NCBI RefSeq assembly: GCF_026343945.1
Contig: NZ_JAPKNJ010000001.1
Location: 1,984,001-2,048,000, forward strand
DNA: 64,000 bases
DNA from: Kaistia algarum
GTDB taxonomy: Bacteria; Pseudomonadota; Alphaproteobacteria; Rhizobiales; Kaistiaceae
Direction: 5' to 3'
Position numbers and translations under genes: made by a program
In this document: piece after piece, positions 9,701-18,245 of the stretch
Numbering within the stretch: position 1 is the stretch's first letter
Layout of the letters: each line of letters starts with the position of its first letter
The notes under the pieces: model-generated
What the model was told of the DNA's origin: nothing
What the model saw: only the letters and a program-made list of their open reading frames with translations
Database searches by the model: none

Positions 9701-11279
9701 CCTCCGTCTCCTGAACCTCGGCGGCCGCCTCTTCCTCGGTGATCCATCCCGCCTTCACGCGTGCGGCCATGATCATCGCCTCGGCGTCGGCTCGGGTCAG
9801 CCCGAACTTGTCGAGCAGGCCCGAATGACGCTTCGTCTCGCCATCGTTTCGTTCCGCCCATCCGACCAGATCGTCCGGAACACTTCCGGCGAAATCATCC
9901 ATCGTCTTGATGCCGTCCTTGCCAAGCGCGACCAGCATCGAGGAGGTCATGGCGGGCAGTTCGAGCAGATCGTCCTCAACGCCCAGCTTGCGACGCTCCT
10001 CGTCGTGCTCGGCTTCGAGACGCTCCAGATAGTCGCGGGCGCGCTGCTGAAGCTCGCCGGCCGTCTCTTCGTCGAAGCCTTCGATCGAAGCGAGTTCTTC
10101 CGGTGCGACGAAGGCGATCTCCTCCAGCGAGGCGAAGCCTTCCGATGCCAGCAGCTGGCCCACGACCTCGTCGGCGTCGAGCGCCGTGTTGAAGAGGGTG
10201 GACCGCTCCTGGAATTCCTTCTGCCGGCGCTCGGACTCTTCCTGCTCCGTCAGAATGTCGATGTCCCAGCCGGTAAGCTGCGAAGCGAGGCGCACGTTCT
10301 GGCCACGCCGTCCGATCGCAAGCGACAATTGGTCATCGGGGACGACAACTTCAATACGCTCGGCGTCTTCGTCCAGCACGACCTTGGCGACTTCGGCCGG
10401 CTGCAAGGCATTGACGATGAAGGTGGCCGGGTCGCCGGACCAGGGAATGATGTCGATCTTCTCGCCCTGAAGCTCGTTCACCACCGCCTGGACGCGGCTG
10501 CCACGCATTCCGACGCAGGCGCCAACCGGATCGATCGAGCTGTCGCGCGAGATCACGGCCATCTTGGCGCGCGAACCCGGATCGCGGGCAACCGCCTTCA
10601 CCTCGATGATGCCGTCATAGATCTCCGGCACTTCCTGGGCGAAGAGTTTCGCCATGAATTGCGGGTGCGTGCGGGAGAGGAAGATCTGCGGGCCGCGCTG
10701 CTCGCGCCGCACGTCGTAGACGTAGGAGCGAATGCGGTCGCCATAGCGGAAGACTTCGCGCGGAACCAGCTCGTCACGGCGCACGATGCCCTCGCCGCGG
10801 CCGAGATCGACAATGACATTGCCATATTCGACGCGCTTGACCGAGCCGTTGACGATCTCGCCGATCCGATCCTTGTATTCGTCGAACTGGCGATCGCGCT
10901 CGGCCTCACGAACCTTCTGGACGATGACCTGCTTGGCCGACTGCGCCGCGATGCGGCCGAAATCCATCGGGGGAAGCGGCTCGGCGATGTAGTCGCCGAT
11001 GCGGGCGGCGGGGTTCTGGTCGGTCGCTACTTCAAGGGACACCTCGACCGCCGGATTATCGACCGTCTCCACGACCTGAAGCAGGCGCTGGAGCCGGATC
11101 TCGCCGGTCTTCGGATTGATCTCGGCGCGCACGTCTGTCTCGGAACCGTAGCGCGAGCGGGCTGCCTTCTGGATCGCATCTTCCATGGCGGCGATGACGA
11201 TCTGGCGATCGATCACCTTCTCGCGGGCGACCGCGTCGGCGATCTGCAAGAGTTCCAGCCGGTTGGCGCTGACTGCCAT
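9684..11279 (-). CDS. nusA: Transcription termination/antitermination protein NusA
   Basis: NusA binds RNA polymerase and modulates pausing, intrinsic termination and antitermination. The 531-residue protein has an N-terminal polymerase-binding domain (about 1-130), an S1 domain (I-G-E-I-V-N-G-S-V-K-R-V-E-Y-G-N-V-I-V-D-L-G, about 135-200) and two KH domains (about 230-350; S-S-I-D-P-V-G-A-C-V-G-M-R-G and L-A-I-G-R-R-G-Q-N-V). Acidic C-terminal repeats follow, typical of alpha- and gammaproteobacteria. The ATG at 11279 follows GTGGAGACAGGA. It is 40 bases after rimP, as in most proteobacteria. Confidence 0.98.
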   Translation of the reverse strand: MAVSANRLELLQIADAVAREKVIDRQIVIAAMEDAIQKAARSRYGSETDVRAEINPKTGEIRLQRLLQVVETVDNPAVEVSLEVATDQNPAARIGDYIAEPLPPMDFGRIAAQSAKQVIVQKVREAERDRQFDEYKDRIGEIVNGSVKRVEYGNVIVDLGRGEGIVRRDELVPREVFRYGDRIRSYVYDVRREQRGPQIFLSRTHPQFMAKLFAQEVPEIYDGIIEVKAVARDPGSRAKMAVISRDSSIDPVGACVGMRGSRVQAVVNELQGEKIDIIPWSGDPATFIVNALQPAEVAKVVLDEDAERIEVVVPDDQLSLAIGRRGQNVRLASQLTGWDIDILTEQEESERRQKEFQERSTLFNTALDADEVVGQLLASEGFASLEEIAFVAPEELASIEGFDEETAGELQQRARDYLERLEAEHDEERRKLGVEDDLLELPAMTSSMLVALGKDGIKTMDDFAGSVPDDLVGWAERNDGETKRHSGLLDKFGLTRADAEAMIMAARVKAGWITEEEAAAEVQETEEESGS

Positions 11280-11319
11280 CGTCCTGTCTCCACTTTAACG
11301 TCTGAACAAGCGTCCCGCC

Positions 11320-11937
11320 TCAGGCGTCGGACGACTCGTCGGTTAAGTCCTCGTCATCCAGCCCGGCGACGCTTCTCGCCGCCTTGGTCTGGACAAGGGT
11401 GTCCTCAATCAGCGCGTCCGTCAGGACGAGCTTCGCTTCGCCGATCGCCGAAAGCGGCAGGCGAAAACGATCCGGTGCGTCCGGCTGGGCGTCGTCGATC
11501 TTCACGCCGATCTCATCGCCCTCCAGACCGAGCAAGGTGCCGCGGAACCGGCGACGACCCTCGATCGGAATGGCCAGTTCTATCTTGGCGACATGACCGG
11601 ACCAGCGCTCGAAATCGGAACGCCTTACCAGCGGACGGTCGATGCCGGGCGACGATACTTCAAGATGGTAGGCCTCGGCGATCGGATCATCGACGTCGAG
11701 CGCCGGCGACAGATCGCGGCTGATCGCCTCGCAATCGGTTACCGTCATCGTCCCGTCAGGCCGCTCCGCCATGATCTGGAGGGTGAGGCCGTTACGGCGC
11801 GAGGTCTTCACGCGGACCAGGCGATAGCCGAGTCCTTCGACGACCGGCTCGACGATCGCAGCGATGCGGGCATCGAGTCCCGTCTCGACGACGATGCGAA
11901 CCTCGATCTCGGAACTGCTGTCGGCCAAGCGCCGCAT
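11320..11937 (-). CDS. rimP: Ribosome maturation factor RimP
   Basis: RimP is needed for efficient 30S maturation. The 205-residue product contains the family segments [24 protein letters not shown] and [14 protein letters not shown]. The tail is acidic. The annotated ATG at 11937 has GGAGG touching it with no spacer. The same GGAGG sits nine bases before an in-frame TTG at 11928, which may be the real start. It is the first gene of the rimP-nusA-infB block, with a promoter candidate about 90-120 bases upstream. Confidence 0.95.
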   Translation of the reverse strand: MRRLADSSSEIEVRIVVETGLDARIAAIVEPVVEGLGYRLVRVKTSRRNGLTLQIMAERPDGTMTVTDCEAISRDLSPALDVDDPIAEAYHLEVSSPGIDRPLVRRSDFERWSGHVAKIELAIPIEGRRRFRGTLLGLEGDEIGVKIDDAQPDAPDRFRLPLSAIGEAKLVLTDALIEDTLVQTKAARSVAGLDDEDLTDESSDA

Positions 11938-12027
11938 CCTCCGTCTTGACGATCGGCGTAGACCGAAAGGAGCGGGCCCGGCGGGTCCACTCTCTAACGA
12001 ACCGATCGTTTGAGATGAATGACAAGC

Positions 12028-12056
12028 GCTATAGGCCGAGACGCGCTCAAATGCAA
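12028..12056 (-). promoter_or_regulatory. Candidate sigma-70 promoter for the rimP-nusA operon
   Basis: On the minus strand, TTGCAT (preceded by C) and TATAGC are separated by 17 bases. This is close to the alphaproteobacterial CTTGAC/CTATAT pattern. Transcription would begin near 12021 and leave a leader of about 84 bases before rimP. Confidence 0.5.
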
Positions 12057-12093
12057 GCGACCCGAAAGCTGGGGACTTTGAAATGATCCGATG

Positions 12094-12119
12094 GCGCCTG
12101 TGACAGCGTTCACTGGCGC
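12094..12119. other. Imperfect palindrome upstream of the rimP promoter
   Basis: GCGCC and GGCGC, then after one mismatch GTGA and TCAC, are inverted around a 6-base centre. It lies between the divergent rimP promoter and a possible promoter for the small frame at 12228. It could be an operator or a small RNA hairpin; no further support is seen. Confidence 0.25.
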
Positions 12120-12227
12120 GTCATGCGGATTATTCTAATTTGAGCAGCGTTTCGTAACGATTCGCAAAGCATGCCGGGATAGTCCTTCGTCGACCGGCAC
12201 CCCCTCCTCCCTAGAGTTGCGTAACCG

Positions 12228-12320
12228 ATGCAGTCCGTTCTCATCCGCTTCGTCGCTTTCCTGCTGCTCTCCGTCGCCGGCACCTGGATCCTGGCGCTGC
12301 CCTATCTGGTGCAGAACTAG
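12228..12320 (+). CDS. Possible 30-residue single-span membrane peptide
   Basis: ATG at 12228 to TAG at 12320 encodes 30 residues: a short polar start with one arginine (residue 7), a continuous hydrophobic stretch (about residues 8-28, rich in V, A, F, L, with W and P) and a Q-N end. This is the shape of a small inner-membrane protein. Upstream, TTCACT and TATTCT (16-base spacer, near 12110-12137) could be a promoter. No clear ribosome-binding site is visible, which weakens the call. It stands alone in the 453-base gap between rimP and trmB. No family is recognised; it could be chance. Confidence 0.35.
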   Translation: MQSVLIRFVAFLLLSVAGTWILALPYLVQN

Positions 12321-12390
12321 AACTGGGCCAGGGTCCGCTTGCTTCCTGGCGAGCCGGTTCCCCGTTGGCTTGGACGCCGTCGGAGTGCTG

Positions 12391-13089
12391 TCAGCGCCTC
12401 TTGAAGGTCAGATAGGTTCCGCGCCGACCCTCGCGGATCGCTTTTGCCTCATAGCGCGTGCCGGGCCAGCCCGGGAAAGGCGTGCGCCAATCGTCCGCAT
12501 CCTGGGCCAGCCACTCGAAGGCGGGGGCGTCGCGCAGATGCAGCAGCGTCCATTCGACATAGCTGTCGATGTCGGAAGCGAAGCGGAACAGTCCCCCGGG
12601 CTTCAGGACCCGAGCAAAGCGCTCGACATTCTTTGCCGAAACGAAGCGCCGCTTCCAGTGCTTGAACTTCGGCCATGGATCTGGATAGAGCAGATCGATT
12701 GCGGCGAGGCTCTCGGACGGCAGCCAATCCAGCAGTTCCGCGGCGTCCCGGCTGAAGAGACGCAGATTGCGGACGCCGCGTTCCTCGATCGCGGTGGCCG
12801 CCTTGGCCATCCCGTTCAGGAACGGCTCGACGCCGATGCGGCCGATCGCGGGTGCTTCGACCGCACGGTGGAGGAGATGCTCGCCGCCACCGAAGCCAAT
12901 CTCAAGTACCACTGAACCGACGGGGACCTCGAACAGTTTTTCGAGCCGCTCGGGCGGGGGCTGCGATAGATCGAGTTCCAGGCGGCCGAGCACGCGTTCC
13001 AGCGTGTCGGCACGGCCGGCACGAAGCGTATGACCCTTGCGGCGCCCGAAGAAGGAATCGCGGCGCTGACCGATTTCCGTGTCGCTCAC
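12391..13089 (-). CDS. trmB: tRNA (guanine-N7-)-methyltransferase
   Basis: TrmB uses S-adenosylmethionine to form m7G46 in the tRNA variable loop. The 232-residue protein shows the SAM-binding motif [11 protein letters not shown] and the signature [16 protein letters not shown]. The later [10 protein letters not shown] motif and the C-terminal T-R-Y-E-A-K-A element are also present. The frame opens earlier, but a GTG at 13089 overlaps the metK stop as GTGA and gives the family start, so translational coupling to metK is likely. The pair makes sense: MetK supplies the methyl donor TrmB uses. Confidence 0.95.
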   Translation of the reverse strand: MSDTEIGQRRDSFFGRRKGHTLRAGRADTLERVLGRLELDLSQPPPERLEKLFEVPVGSVVLEIGFGGGEHLLHRAVEAPAIGRIGVEPFLNGMAKAATAIEERGVRNLRLFSRDAAELLDWLPSESLAAIDLLYPDPWPKFKHWKRRFVSAKNVERFARVLKPGGLFRFASDIDSYVEWTLLHLRDAPAFEWLAQDADDWRTPFPGWPGTRYEAKAIREGRRGTYLTFKRR

Positions 13090-14276
13090 AGCGCCTTGCG
13101 AAGCCGTTCTGCGAGATCCGTCCGCTCCCACGAGAAGCCGCCATCGGCCTCCGGCGGGCGGCCGAAATGGCCATAGGCCGAGGTGCGGGCATAGATCGGC
13201 CGATTGAGATCGAGATGCTCGCGGATGCCGCGCGGCGACAGGTCCATGACCTCTGCCAGCGCCCTTTCCAGCTGCGCTTCCTCGACCTGCCCCGTGCCAT
13301 GCAGATCGACATAGATCGACAGGGGCTGCGACACGCCGATCGCATAGGAGAGCTGGATCGTGCAGCGGCCGGCGACGCCGGAGGCCACGACATTCTTGGC
13401 GAGATAGCGCGCCGCATAGGCAGCGGACCGGTCGACCTTGGTCGGATCCTTACCCGAAAACGCGCCGCCGCCATGGGGAGCCGCGCCACCATAGGTGTCG
13501 ACGATGATCTTGCGGCCAGTGAGGCCGGCGTCGCCATCCGGGCCGCCGATCACGAACTTGCCGGTGGGATTGACGTGCCAGATCGTCGACGGCGAGATCC
13601 AACCTTCGGGAAGCGCTTCGCGGATATAGGGTTCGACGATCGCGCGGACGTCATGCGAGGTCAGGTGCTCGTCCAGATGCTGGGTCGAGAGCACGATCTG
13701 CGTCACCTCGACCGGCTTGCCATCCTCATAGCGAACCGTGACCTGGCTCTTGGCGTCCGGGCCGAGCGCCCGCGTCTCGCCGGTGCGCCTGGCTTCCGAC
13801 AGACGCTTCAGGATGCGATGAGCATAGAAGATCGGAGCCGGCATGAGCTCCGGCGTCTCGGAGCAGGCATAGCCGAACATGATGCCCTGATCGCCGGCGC
13901 CTTCATCCTTGTTGCCGGCGGAATCGACGCCGACCGCGATATCGACCGACTGCGCGTGCAGATGCACGTCGATAGCGGCCGTCTCCCAATGGAAGCCGGC
14001 CTGCTCGTAGCCGATGTCCCGGATCGCGAGCCGTGCCGTGTGCGCGACGAAGTCGCGTGTGATCGCCGAGGGGCCGCGCGTTTCGCCCGCGATCACGACG
14101 CGATTGGTGGTCGCAAGCGTCTCGCAGGCGACGCGCAGATGCGAAGGATCCCAGCCCTGTTCCGGTCCGATCCGGAAAAAGGCATCGACCACTTCATCGG
14201 ATATTCTGTCACAGACCTTGTCGGGGTGGCCTTCGGAAACGGATTCACTCGTGAACAGATAGGACGTCCTGGACAC
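13086..14276 (-). CDS. metK: S-adenosylmethionine synthetase
   Basis: MetK condenses ATP and methionine to S-adenosylmethionine. The 396-residue protein begins [19 protein letters not shown]. It has the hexapeptide [10 protein letters not shown] and the glycine-rich P-loop-like [12 protein letters not shown]. The start is a GTG at 14276; the codon before it is a stop, so no longer form is possible, and the only Shine-Dalgarno-like run is GGGG about 8 bases upstream. It lies downstream of praR with a 194-base leader and is coupled to trmB. The order praR-metK-trmB is common in Rhizobiales. Confidence 0.98.
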   Translation of the reverse strand: MSRTSYLFTSESVSEGHPDKVCDRISDEVVDAFFRIGPEQGWDPSHLRVACETLATTNRVVIAGETRGPSAITRDFVAHTARLAIRDIGYEQAGFHWETAAIDVHLHAQSVDIAVGVDSAGNKDEGAGDQGIMFGYACSETPELMPAPIFYAHRILKRLSEARRTGETRALGPDAKSQVTVRYEDGKPVEVTQIVLSTQHLDEHLTSHDVRAIVEPYIREALPEGWISPSTIWHVNPTGKFVIGGPDGDAGLTGRKIIVDTYGGAAPHGGGAFSGKDPTKVDRSAAYAARYLAKNVVASGVAGRCTIQLSYAIGVSQPLSIYVDLHGTGQVEEAQLERALAEVMDLSPRGIREHLDLNRPIYARTSAYGHFGRPPEADGGFSWERTDLAERLRKAL

Positions 14277-14333
14277 TTAGAAAGACCCCGCACAAGGTTC
14301 GGCCGGGTCGTTCACCCTGGCAACAGACGAACG

Positions 14334-14361
14334 CTTTTAACCCGATCATTCTATCGGTCAA
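14334..14361 (-). promoter_or_regulatory. Candidate metK promoter
   Basis: On the minus strand CTTGACC is followed, after 15-16 bases, by TTAAAAG, an acceptable sigma-70 pair in an alphaproteobacterium. Transcription would start about 50 bases before metK. The leader holds a GACCC/GGGTC inverted pair (14284-14309) that would enclose the GGGG run used as ribosome-binding site. That suggests possible translational control, but the stem is weak. Confidence 0.4.
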
Positions 14362-14470
14362 GCGAGATTGCCGCGGTTTCCGGAAGATTGCCTGCAGCCG
14401 AAACGGCGTTCCAACGCGGCCGCAAGCCCCGCAAAACGTTTGCGCCAGCCAATACTCCGCCCGGCTCCGT

Positions 14471-14881
14471 TCAGTCGGTCGCTTCCTCGCCCGCAATCGA
14501 ACGCACGAGTTCGACGATGCGCCGGCGCACCTTGGCATCCTTGATGCGTACAAAGGCCTTGTTGAGCTGCAGCCCTTCGGCGCTGGCGAGAAAATCGGTC
14601 ACGAAGGCCGCAGGACGGGACTCGGCAAACCCAGCTTCCGTCGAAGCCCCCGGAGCATCCTCGAAGAAGAAGGAAACCGGAACCTCCAGAACGGAAGCAA
14701 TGTGCTGGAGCCGGCTCGCGCCGATGCGGTTGGTGCCCTTCTCATATTTCTGGATCTGCTGAAAGGTGATGCCGAGGCTCTCGCCCAACCGTTCCTGGCT
14801 CATGCTCTGCATCATGCGTCGAAGACGCACGCGGCTTCCAACATGGATGTCGATCGGGTTGGGCTGCTTCTTATTGACCAT
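14471..14881 (-). CDS. praR: XRE-family transcriptional regulator, PraR type
   Basis: A 136-residue DNA-binding protein. Residues about 12-70 form a Cro/CI helix-turn-helix (V-G-S-R-V-R-L-R-R-M-M, then L-G-E-S-L-G-I-T-F-Q-Q-I-Q-K-Y-E-K-G-T-N-R). They are followed by V-S-F-F-F-E-D-A-P-G and a helical C-terminus. This matches the PraR regulators next to metK in rhizobia, which in Azorhizobium repress the reb killer genes and in Rhizobium repress biofilm and quorum-sensing functions. The ATG at 14881 follows AGGTGAG. An in-frame TTG one codon earlier was not chosen. Targets in this organism are unknown; a role in metK control is only a neighbourhood inference. Confidence 0.85.
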   Translation of the reverse strand: MVNKKQPNPIDIHVGSRVRLRRMMQSMSQERLGESLGITFQQIQKYEKGTNRIGASRLQHIASVLEVPVSFFFEDAPGASTEAGFAESRPAAFVTDFLASAEGLQLNKAFVRIKDAKVRRRIVELVRSIAGEEATD

Positions 14882-14940
14882 CAAGGGCTCACCTATAAAA
14901 ACGGGTATGCGCGAGCGAGGACGGATCCAATCCTACCTCT

Positions 14941-14948
14941 ACACGTGT
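14941..14948. promoter_or_regulatory. ACACGTGT palindrome upstream of praR
   Basis: A perfect 8-base palindrome about 60 bases upstream of the praR start, within the praR promoter region. Self-regulation by PraR or another dimeric regulator is possible. A site this short is expected by chance at moderate frequency. Confidence 0.25.
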
Positions 14949-14963
14949 CGAACAACAGTCTCG

Positions 14964-14988
14964 GTCCATCGCTTTTGCGGCGGTGGAC
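14964..14988. other. 9-bp hairpin between lnt and praR
   Basis: GTCCATCGC and GCGGTGGAC pair over 9 bp with one wobble around a 7-base loop. It lies about 45 bases past the lnt stop. There is no T-run on the minus strand, so it could be a weak terminator, a processing site or a praR leader element. Confidence 0.35.
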
Positions 14989-15030
14989 GTAAGCCCCACG
15001 GCGTCAAAATGAAGCCCATCCGACATGCTG

Positions 15031-16674
15031 TCAATTGCGACGTTTAGTTCTAGTGAAACTTCCAGTAGCCGCAACGGCTGCGGACAATAGGCATAACGCA
15101 AGATAGACTGCATCACCAAACCGTGAATAGATCGTCTGGCTCAGCGGCTTCGGCAGCGGCCCGTCTACGATCCCCGCCTCCCCGACTTCGCGCCGGGCCA
15201 GGATCCGACCATAGGGGTCGATGATCGCCGAGATGCCGGAATTGGCGGCACGCGCGACCGGAAGGCCCTCTTCAACCGCCCGCACGACCGCCTGCTGCAG
15301 GTGCTGGCGCGGTCCGGGCGTATCGCCGAACCAGCCGTCATTGGTGACGTTCACGAACCAGGACGGCCGATTGGCAGGATCGGTGACGGCCCCGGGAAAG
15401 ATAATCTCATAGCAGATGAGCGGGCCGAAGGAGGGTGCATGCTCCAGTGGCAAGGTGCGCAGGCGACGACCCGGATCGAAGCCGCCCGGCAATGCCACCA
15501 TCTGGCGGAAGCCGAGCTGCCGTAACCAGCCCTCGAAGGGAAGATATTCTCCAAACGGAACAAGATGGACCTTGTCGAAGGCATCGCGGATCGTTCCGTC
15601 ATCACCGATGACATAGAGGCTGTTGAAGACCCGGGCGCCGTCGATGCCGTCAATATCGGGTTCTGCCCGCGCGGCACCTGTCAGCAATGTGGTGCCTGGA
15701 GGCAACAAAGCGCCTATCGCGGCGAGCGCATTGGGCCGGTCGGTCAGGTAGAAGGGGAAAGCGGTCTCCGGCCAGATGAGCACCGTGAACGGGGCCGGGC
15801 CGCTCTCGGTCATGCCGGTGGCGGAGAGGCTCAGATAGCGCGCCATCACATCGCTTTCATGCTCCGGCGACCACTTTTCGTCCTGCGCGATGGCGGGCTG
15901 GACCAATCGGAGGCGGACGCTATCGACGACGGCCCCGTCAGCCAGCGCGAGGCGATAGGCGCCGAAGGCAATATCCGCCAGGAGCAGCAGAAGAATGAAT
16001 GCGAAGGCGGCAGGGTCACCGCGGCGGACGCGGGACGAGGGGCCGATCACCAGAGCCGGCGCCGCGAAGACCAGCACCGCCAGCAGCGTCACACCCCAGA
16101 TGCCGATAAGGGAAGCGATCTGCATGAAGAGCGGTGTCGGCGTCAGGACATAGCCGAGCGCGTTCCAGGGGAACCCAGTGAGCACATGTCCCCGAAGCCA
16201 TTCCGTGAGGCTGAGCGCAATGGCCAGAACGACGATCCGGGGCCAGCCCTCCGACCAGAAGAAGCGCCGAGCGACCGCAGTCGCGACGCCCCAGAACAGC
16301 GCCAGACCCGCGGGCAACGCGACGACGGCGATGGGCATGAGCCAGAGAAACGCCCCCGCATCGGCGAGGAAGGCCGCGCCGATCCACCAGAGGCCGCCGA
16401 GGAAATAGCCGAAACCAAAGCCCCAGCCGACCGCGAAGGCTGGGCCGAGGCTTGCCCGAACCCCCGCCCGTGGCTCGGCGATGCAGCCGTCGAGAAGCCA
16501 GACGAATACCGGAACCGTCACCCACAGGACGGGAAACCAGCCGAGCGGCGCAAGTCCGAGCGACGAAAACGCGCCGGCTCCGATCGCCAACGCCAGCCGA
16601 CGCCAGCCCCAGCTCAACAGGACGAAATGGCCGAATTCGAGCGCGGCGCGCCGGATGGCGGACCCGTTCGGCAT
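15031..16674 (-). CDS. lnt: Apolipoprotein N-acyltransferase
   Basis: Lnt transfers the third acyl chain to the N-terminal cysteine of lipoproteins at the periplasmic face of the inner membrane. The 547-residue protein has several membrane segments in residues about 25-225, then a nitrilase-like domain. The catalytic triad is visible as glutamate in L-I-W-P-E-T-A-F-P, lysine in D-K-V-H-L-V-P-F-G-E-Y and cysteine in L-I-C-Y-E-I-I-F-P. A final membrane span lies near the C-terminus. The ATG at 16674 follows GAGGAA. It sits downstream of the corC-like gene, as in many proteobacteria. Confidence 0.97.
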   Translation of the reverse strand: MPNGSAIRRAALEFGHFVLLSWGWRRLALAIGAGAFSSLGLAPLGWFPVLWVTVPVFVWLLDGCIAEPRAGVRASLGPAFAVGWGFGFGYFLGGLWWIGAAFLADAGAFLWLMPIAVVALPAGLALFWGVATAVARRFFWSEGWPRIVVLAIALSLTEWLRGHVLTGFPWNALGYVLTPTPLFMQIASLIGIWGVTLLAVLVFAAPALVIGPSSRVRRGDPAAFAFILLLLLADIAFGAYRLALADGAVVDSVRLRLVQPAIAQDEKWSPEHESDVMARYLSLSATGMTESGPAPFTVLIWPETAFPFYLTDRPNALAAIGALLPPGTTLLTGAARAEPDIDGIDGARVFNSLYVIGDDGTIRDAFDKVHLVPFGEYLPFEGWLRQLGFRQMVALPGGFDPGRRLRTLPLEHAPSFGPLICYEIIFPGAVTDPANRPSWFVNVTNDGWFGDTPGPRQHLQQAVVRAVEEGLPVARAANSGISAIIDPYGRILARREVGEAGIVDGPLPKPLSQTIYSRFGDAVYLALCLLSAAVAATGSFTRTKRRN

Positions 16675-16740
16675 GGAGATTCCTCGAAACTTCGTGAAAA
16701 GAGGCAGACTATGGAGGGATGAGCGAGCGGGCGCCGCCCG

Positions 16741-17718
16741 TCAAGCGGCGGCCGCGTCGCTGCGGCGAATGCGGAGGCGCTTTACGCGGCGAGGGTCGGA
16801 ATCCAGGATCTCGAATTCGAGGCCGCCGGGAATCTCGACGCGTTCGCCAGCCAGCGGAATGCGGCCAAGCAGGGTGAAGACAAGGCCGCCGACGGTGTCG
16901 ACATCATCATGCTCGGAGCCGAGATCGAGACGGGTTCCGACCGTCGCCTCGAACTCGTCGAGATCGGCTCGCGCGTCGGCGAGGTAGCTGCCATCCGCCT
17001 CGCGGACGATCTGCGGCGCCTCTTCCTCGTCATGCTCGTCCTCGATCTCGCCGAAGACGATCTCCACCACATCCTCCAGCGAAACGAGGCCGTCCGTACC
17101 ACCATATTCGTCGATGACGAGTGCCATCTGGACTCGGTTCGCCTGCATCGTCGAGAGCATGGTGGCAGCCTGCATCGAGGGCGGGACAAAGAGGACGCGG
17201 CGAACGATGTCGGCGTCGGCGAGCTTGACCTGAAGATCGACGCGGGCGAGTTCGAGGCCGGACTCCGTCAGTGCCTTGGAGAGGATGCGGTCCATCAGAT
17301 CCTTGATGTGGATCATCCCGATCACATCGTCGAGCGATTCACGGTAGACCGGCATGCGCGAATGACCGGACTCCTTGAAGCCCTTCAGCGCCTCGCCGAC
17401 GGTCATGTCGACGTCCAGGGCAAGGATATCGGCGCGCGGCACCATCACGTCGTCGACGCGGACCTCGCGCAGATGCAGGATGTTGCGGAGCATGCGCCGC
17501 TCTTCTTCTGAGAAGGCGGCCTCCGCCCCCTCCGCCTGAAGCGCATCCTCGATATTGTCGCGCAGGGATATGGACGGCTTCAAGCCCACGGCCTGTCGGA
17601 GGCGATCGAACCAGCTTTCGCTGCTCTTTTCCACCTCCCGCTCGGGCGCGAAGGCCTGGCTACTCTGCGGTTCGGAATTCGCTTCGGCGCCCGGGCCGGG
17701 CGTGTCGGTGTCGGTCAT
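16741..17718 (-). CDS. CorC/hemolysin-family CBS-domain protein
   Basis: A 325-residue soluble protein with paired CBS domains (about residues 85-215; M-V-P-R-A-D-I-L-A-L, G-H-S-R-M-P-V-Y, I-D-E-Y-G-G-T-D-G-L-V-S-L-E-D-V-V-E) and a C-terminal CorC/HlyC transporter-associated domain (about 235-315). CorC proteins are associated with magnesium and cobalt efflux, and in some bacteria with membrane integrity. Unlike longer relatives it lacks the N-terminal DUF21 membrane domain. It lies between ybeY and lnt, 11 bases after ybeY, and is probably cotranscribed with both. Confidence 0.9.
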   Translation of the reverse strand: MTDTDTPGPGAEANSEPQSSQAFAPEREVEKSSESWFDRLRQAVGLKPSISLRDNIEDALQAEGAEAAFSEEERRMLRNILHLREVRVDDVMVPRADILALDVDMTVGEALKGFKESGHSRMPVYRESLDDVIGMIHIKDLMDRILSKALTESGLELARVDLQVKLADADIVRRVLFVPPSMQAATMLSTMQANRVQMALVIDEYGGTDGLVSLEDVVEIVFGEIEDEHDEEEAPQIVREADGSYLADARADLDEFEATVGTRLDLGSEHDDVDTVGGLVFTLLGRIPLAGERVEIPGGLEFEILDSDPRRVKRLRIRRSDAAAA

Positions 17719-17729
17719 CGTCCTGCTAT

Positions 17730-18245
17730 CTAGTGGTGTGGGTCGCCGCCGTCCGGGTCGGAACCGGCATAGGGGTCGGCGATACCCAATCTGCCGAGTA
17801 TCTTCGCTTCCAGAGCTTCCATACGCTCCGCCTCGGCATCTTCCAGATGATCATGCCCGAACAGGTGAAGCAAGCCGTGCACGACCAAGTGAGTGAGATG
17901 GTGGTCGAAGGAAAGCCCTTCGGCTTCCGCTTCGGCCGACACGGTCTCCTGCGCGATCACGATATCGCCGAGCAGCGGCCCGAACCGTTTGCGGCCCGGG
18001 GGCGTGCCCGGAAACGACAGGACGTTGGTCGTCCGGTCCTTCTCGCGGTACTGCGCATTCAGCGCGCGGACATGCGCGTCGTCGGTGAACACAACGGAGA
18101 GCTCGGAGCCTTCGACGAAGCGCAGGCCGCCCACGGCAATACTGGCCTCAACGACATCGGCCACGAGTCGGGCCAGGTCCGGATCGCCCGGCCAGTTCCC
18201 GGATTCGACCAGGAGATCGACCGCGATCGGCAACTCGGACGTCAT
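17730..18245 (-). CDS. ybeY: Endoribonuclease YbeY (rRNA maturation)
   Basis: YbeY is a zinc-dependent single-strand endoribonuclease that acts in 16S rRNA 3' end maturation and ribosome quality control. The 171-residue protein has the metal motif H-G-L-L-H-L-F-G-H-D-H (three histidines) and the preceding R-x-x-D-R-T-T-N-V-L-S-F-P segment. The ATG at 18245 overlaps the phoH stop as ATGA, indicating coupled translation. The phoH-ybeY pair is widely conserved. The tail is rich in D, G and P, as in other alphaproteobacterial copies. Confidence 0.96.
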   Translation of the reverse strand: MTSELPIAVDLLVESGNWPGDPDLARLVADVVEASIAVGGLRFVEGSELSVVFTDDAHVRALNAQYREKDRTTNVLSFPGTPPGRKRFGPLLGDIVIAQETVSAEAEAEGLSFDHHLTHLVVHGLLHLFGHDHLEDAEAERMEALEAKILGRLGIADPYAGSDPDGGDPHH

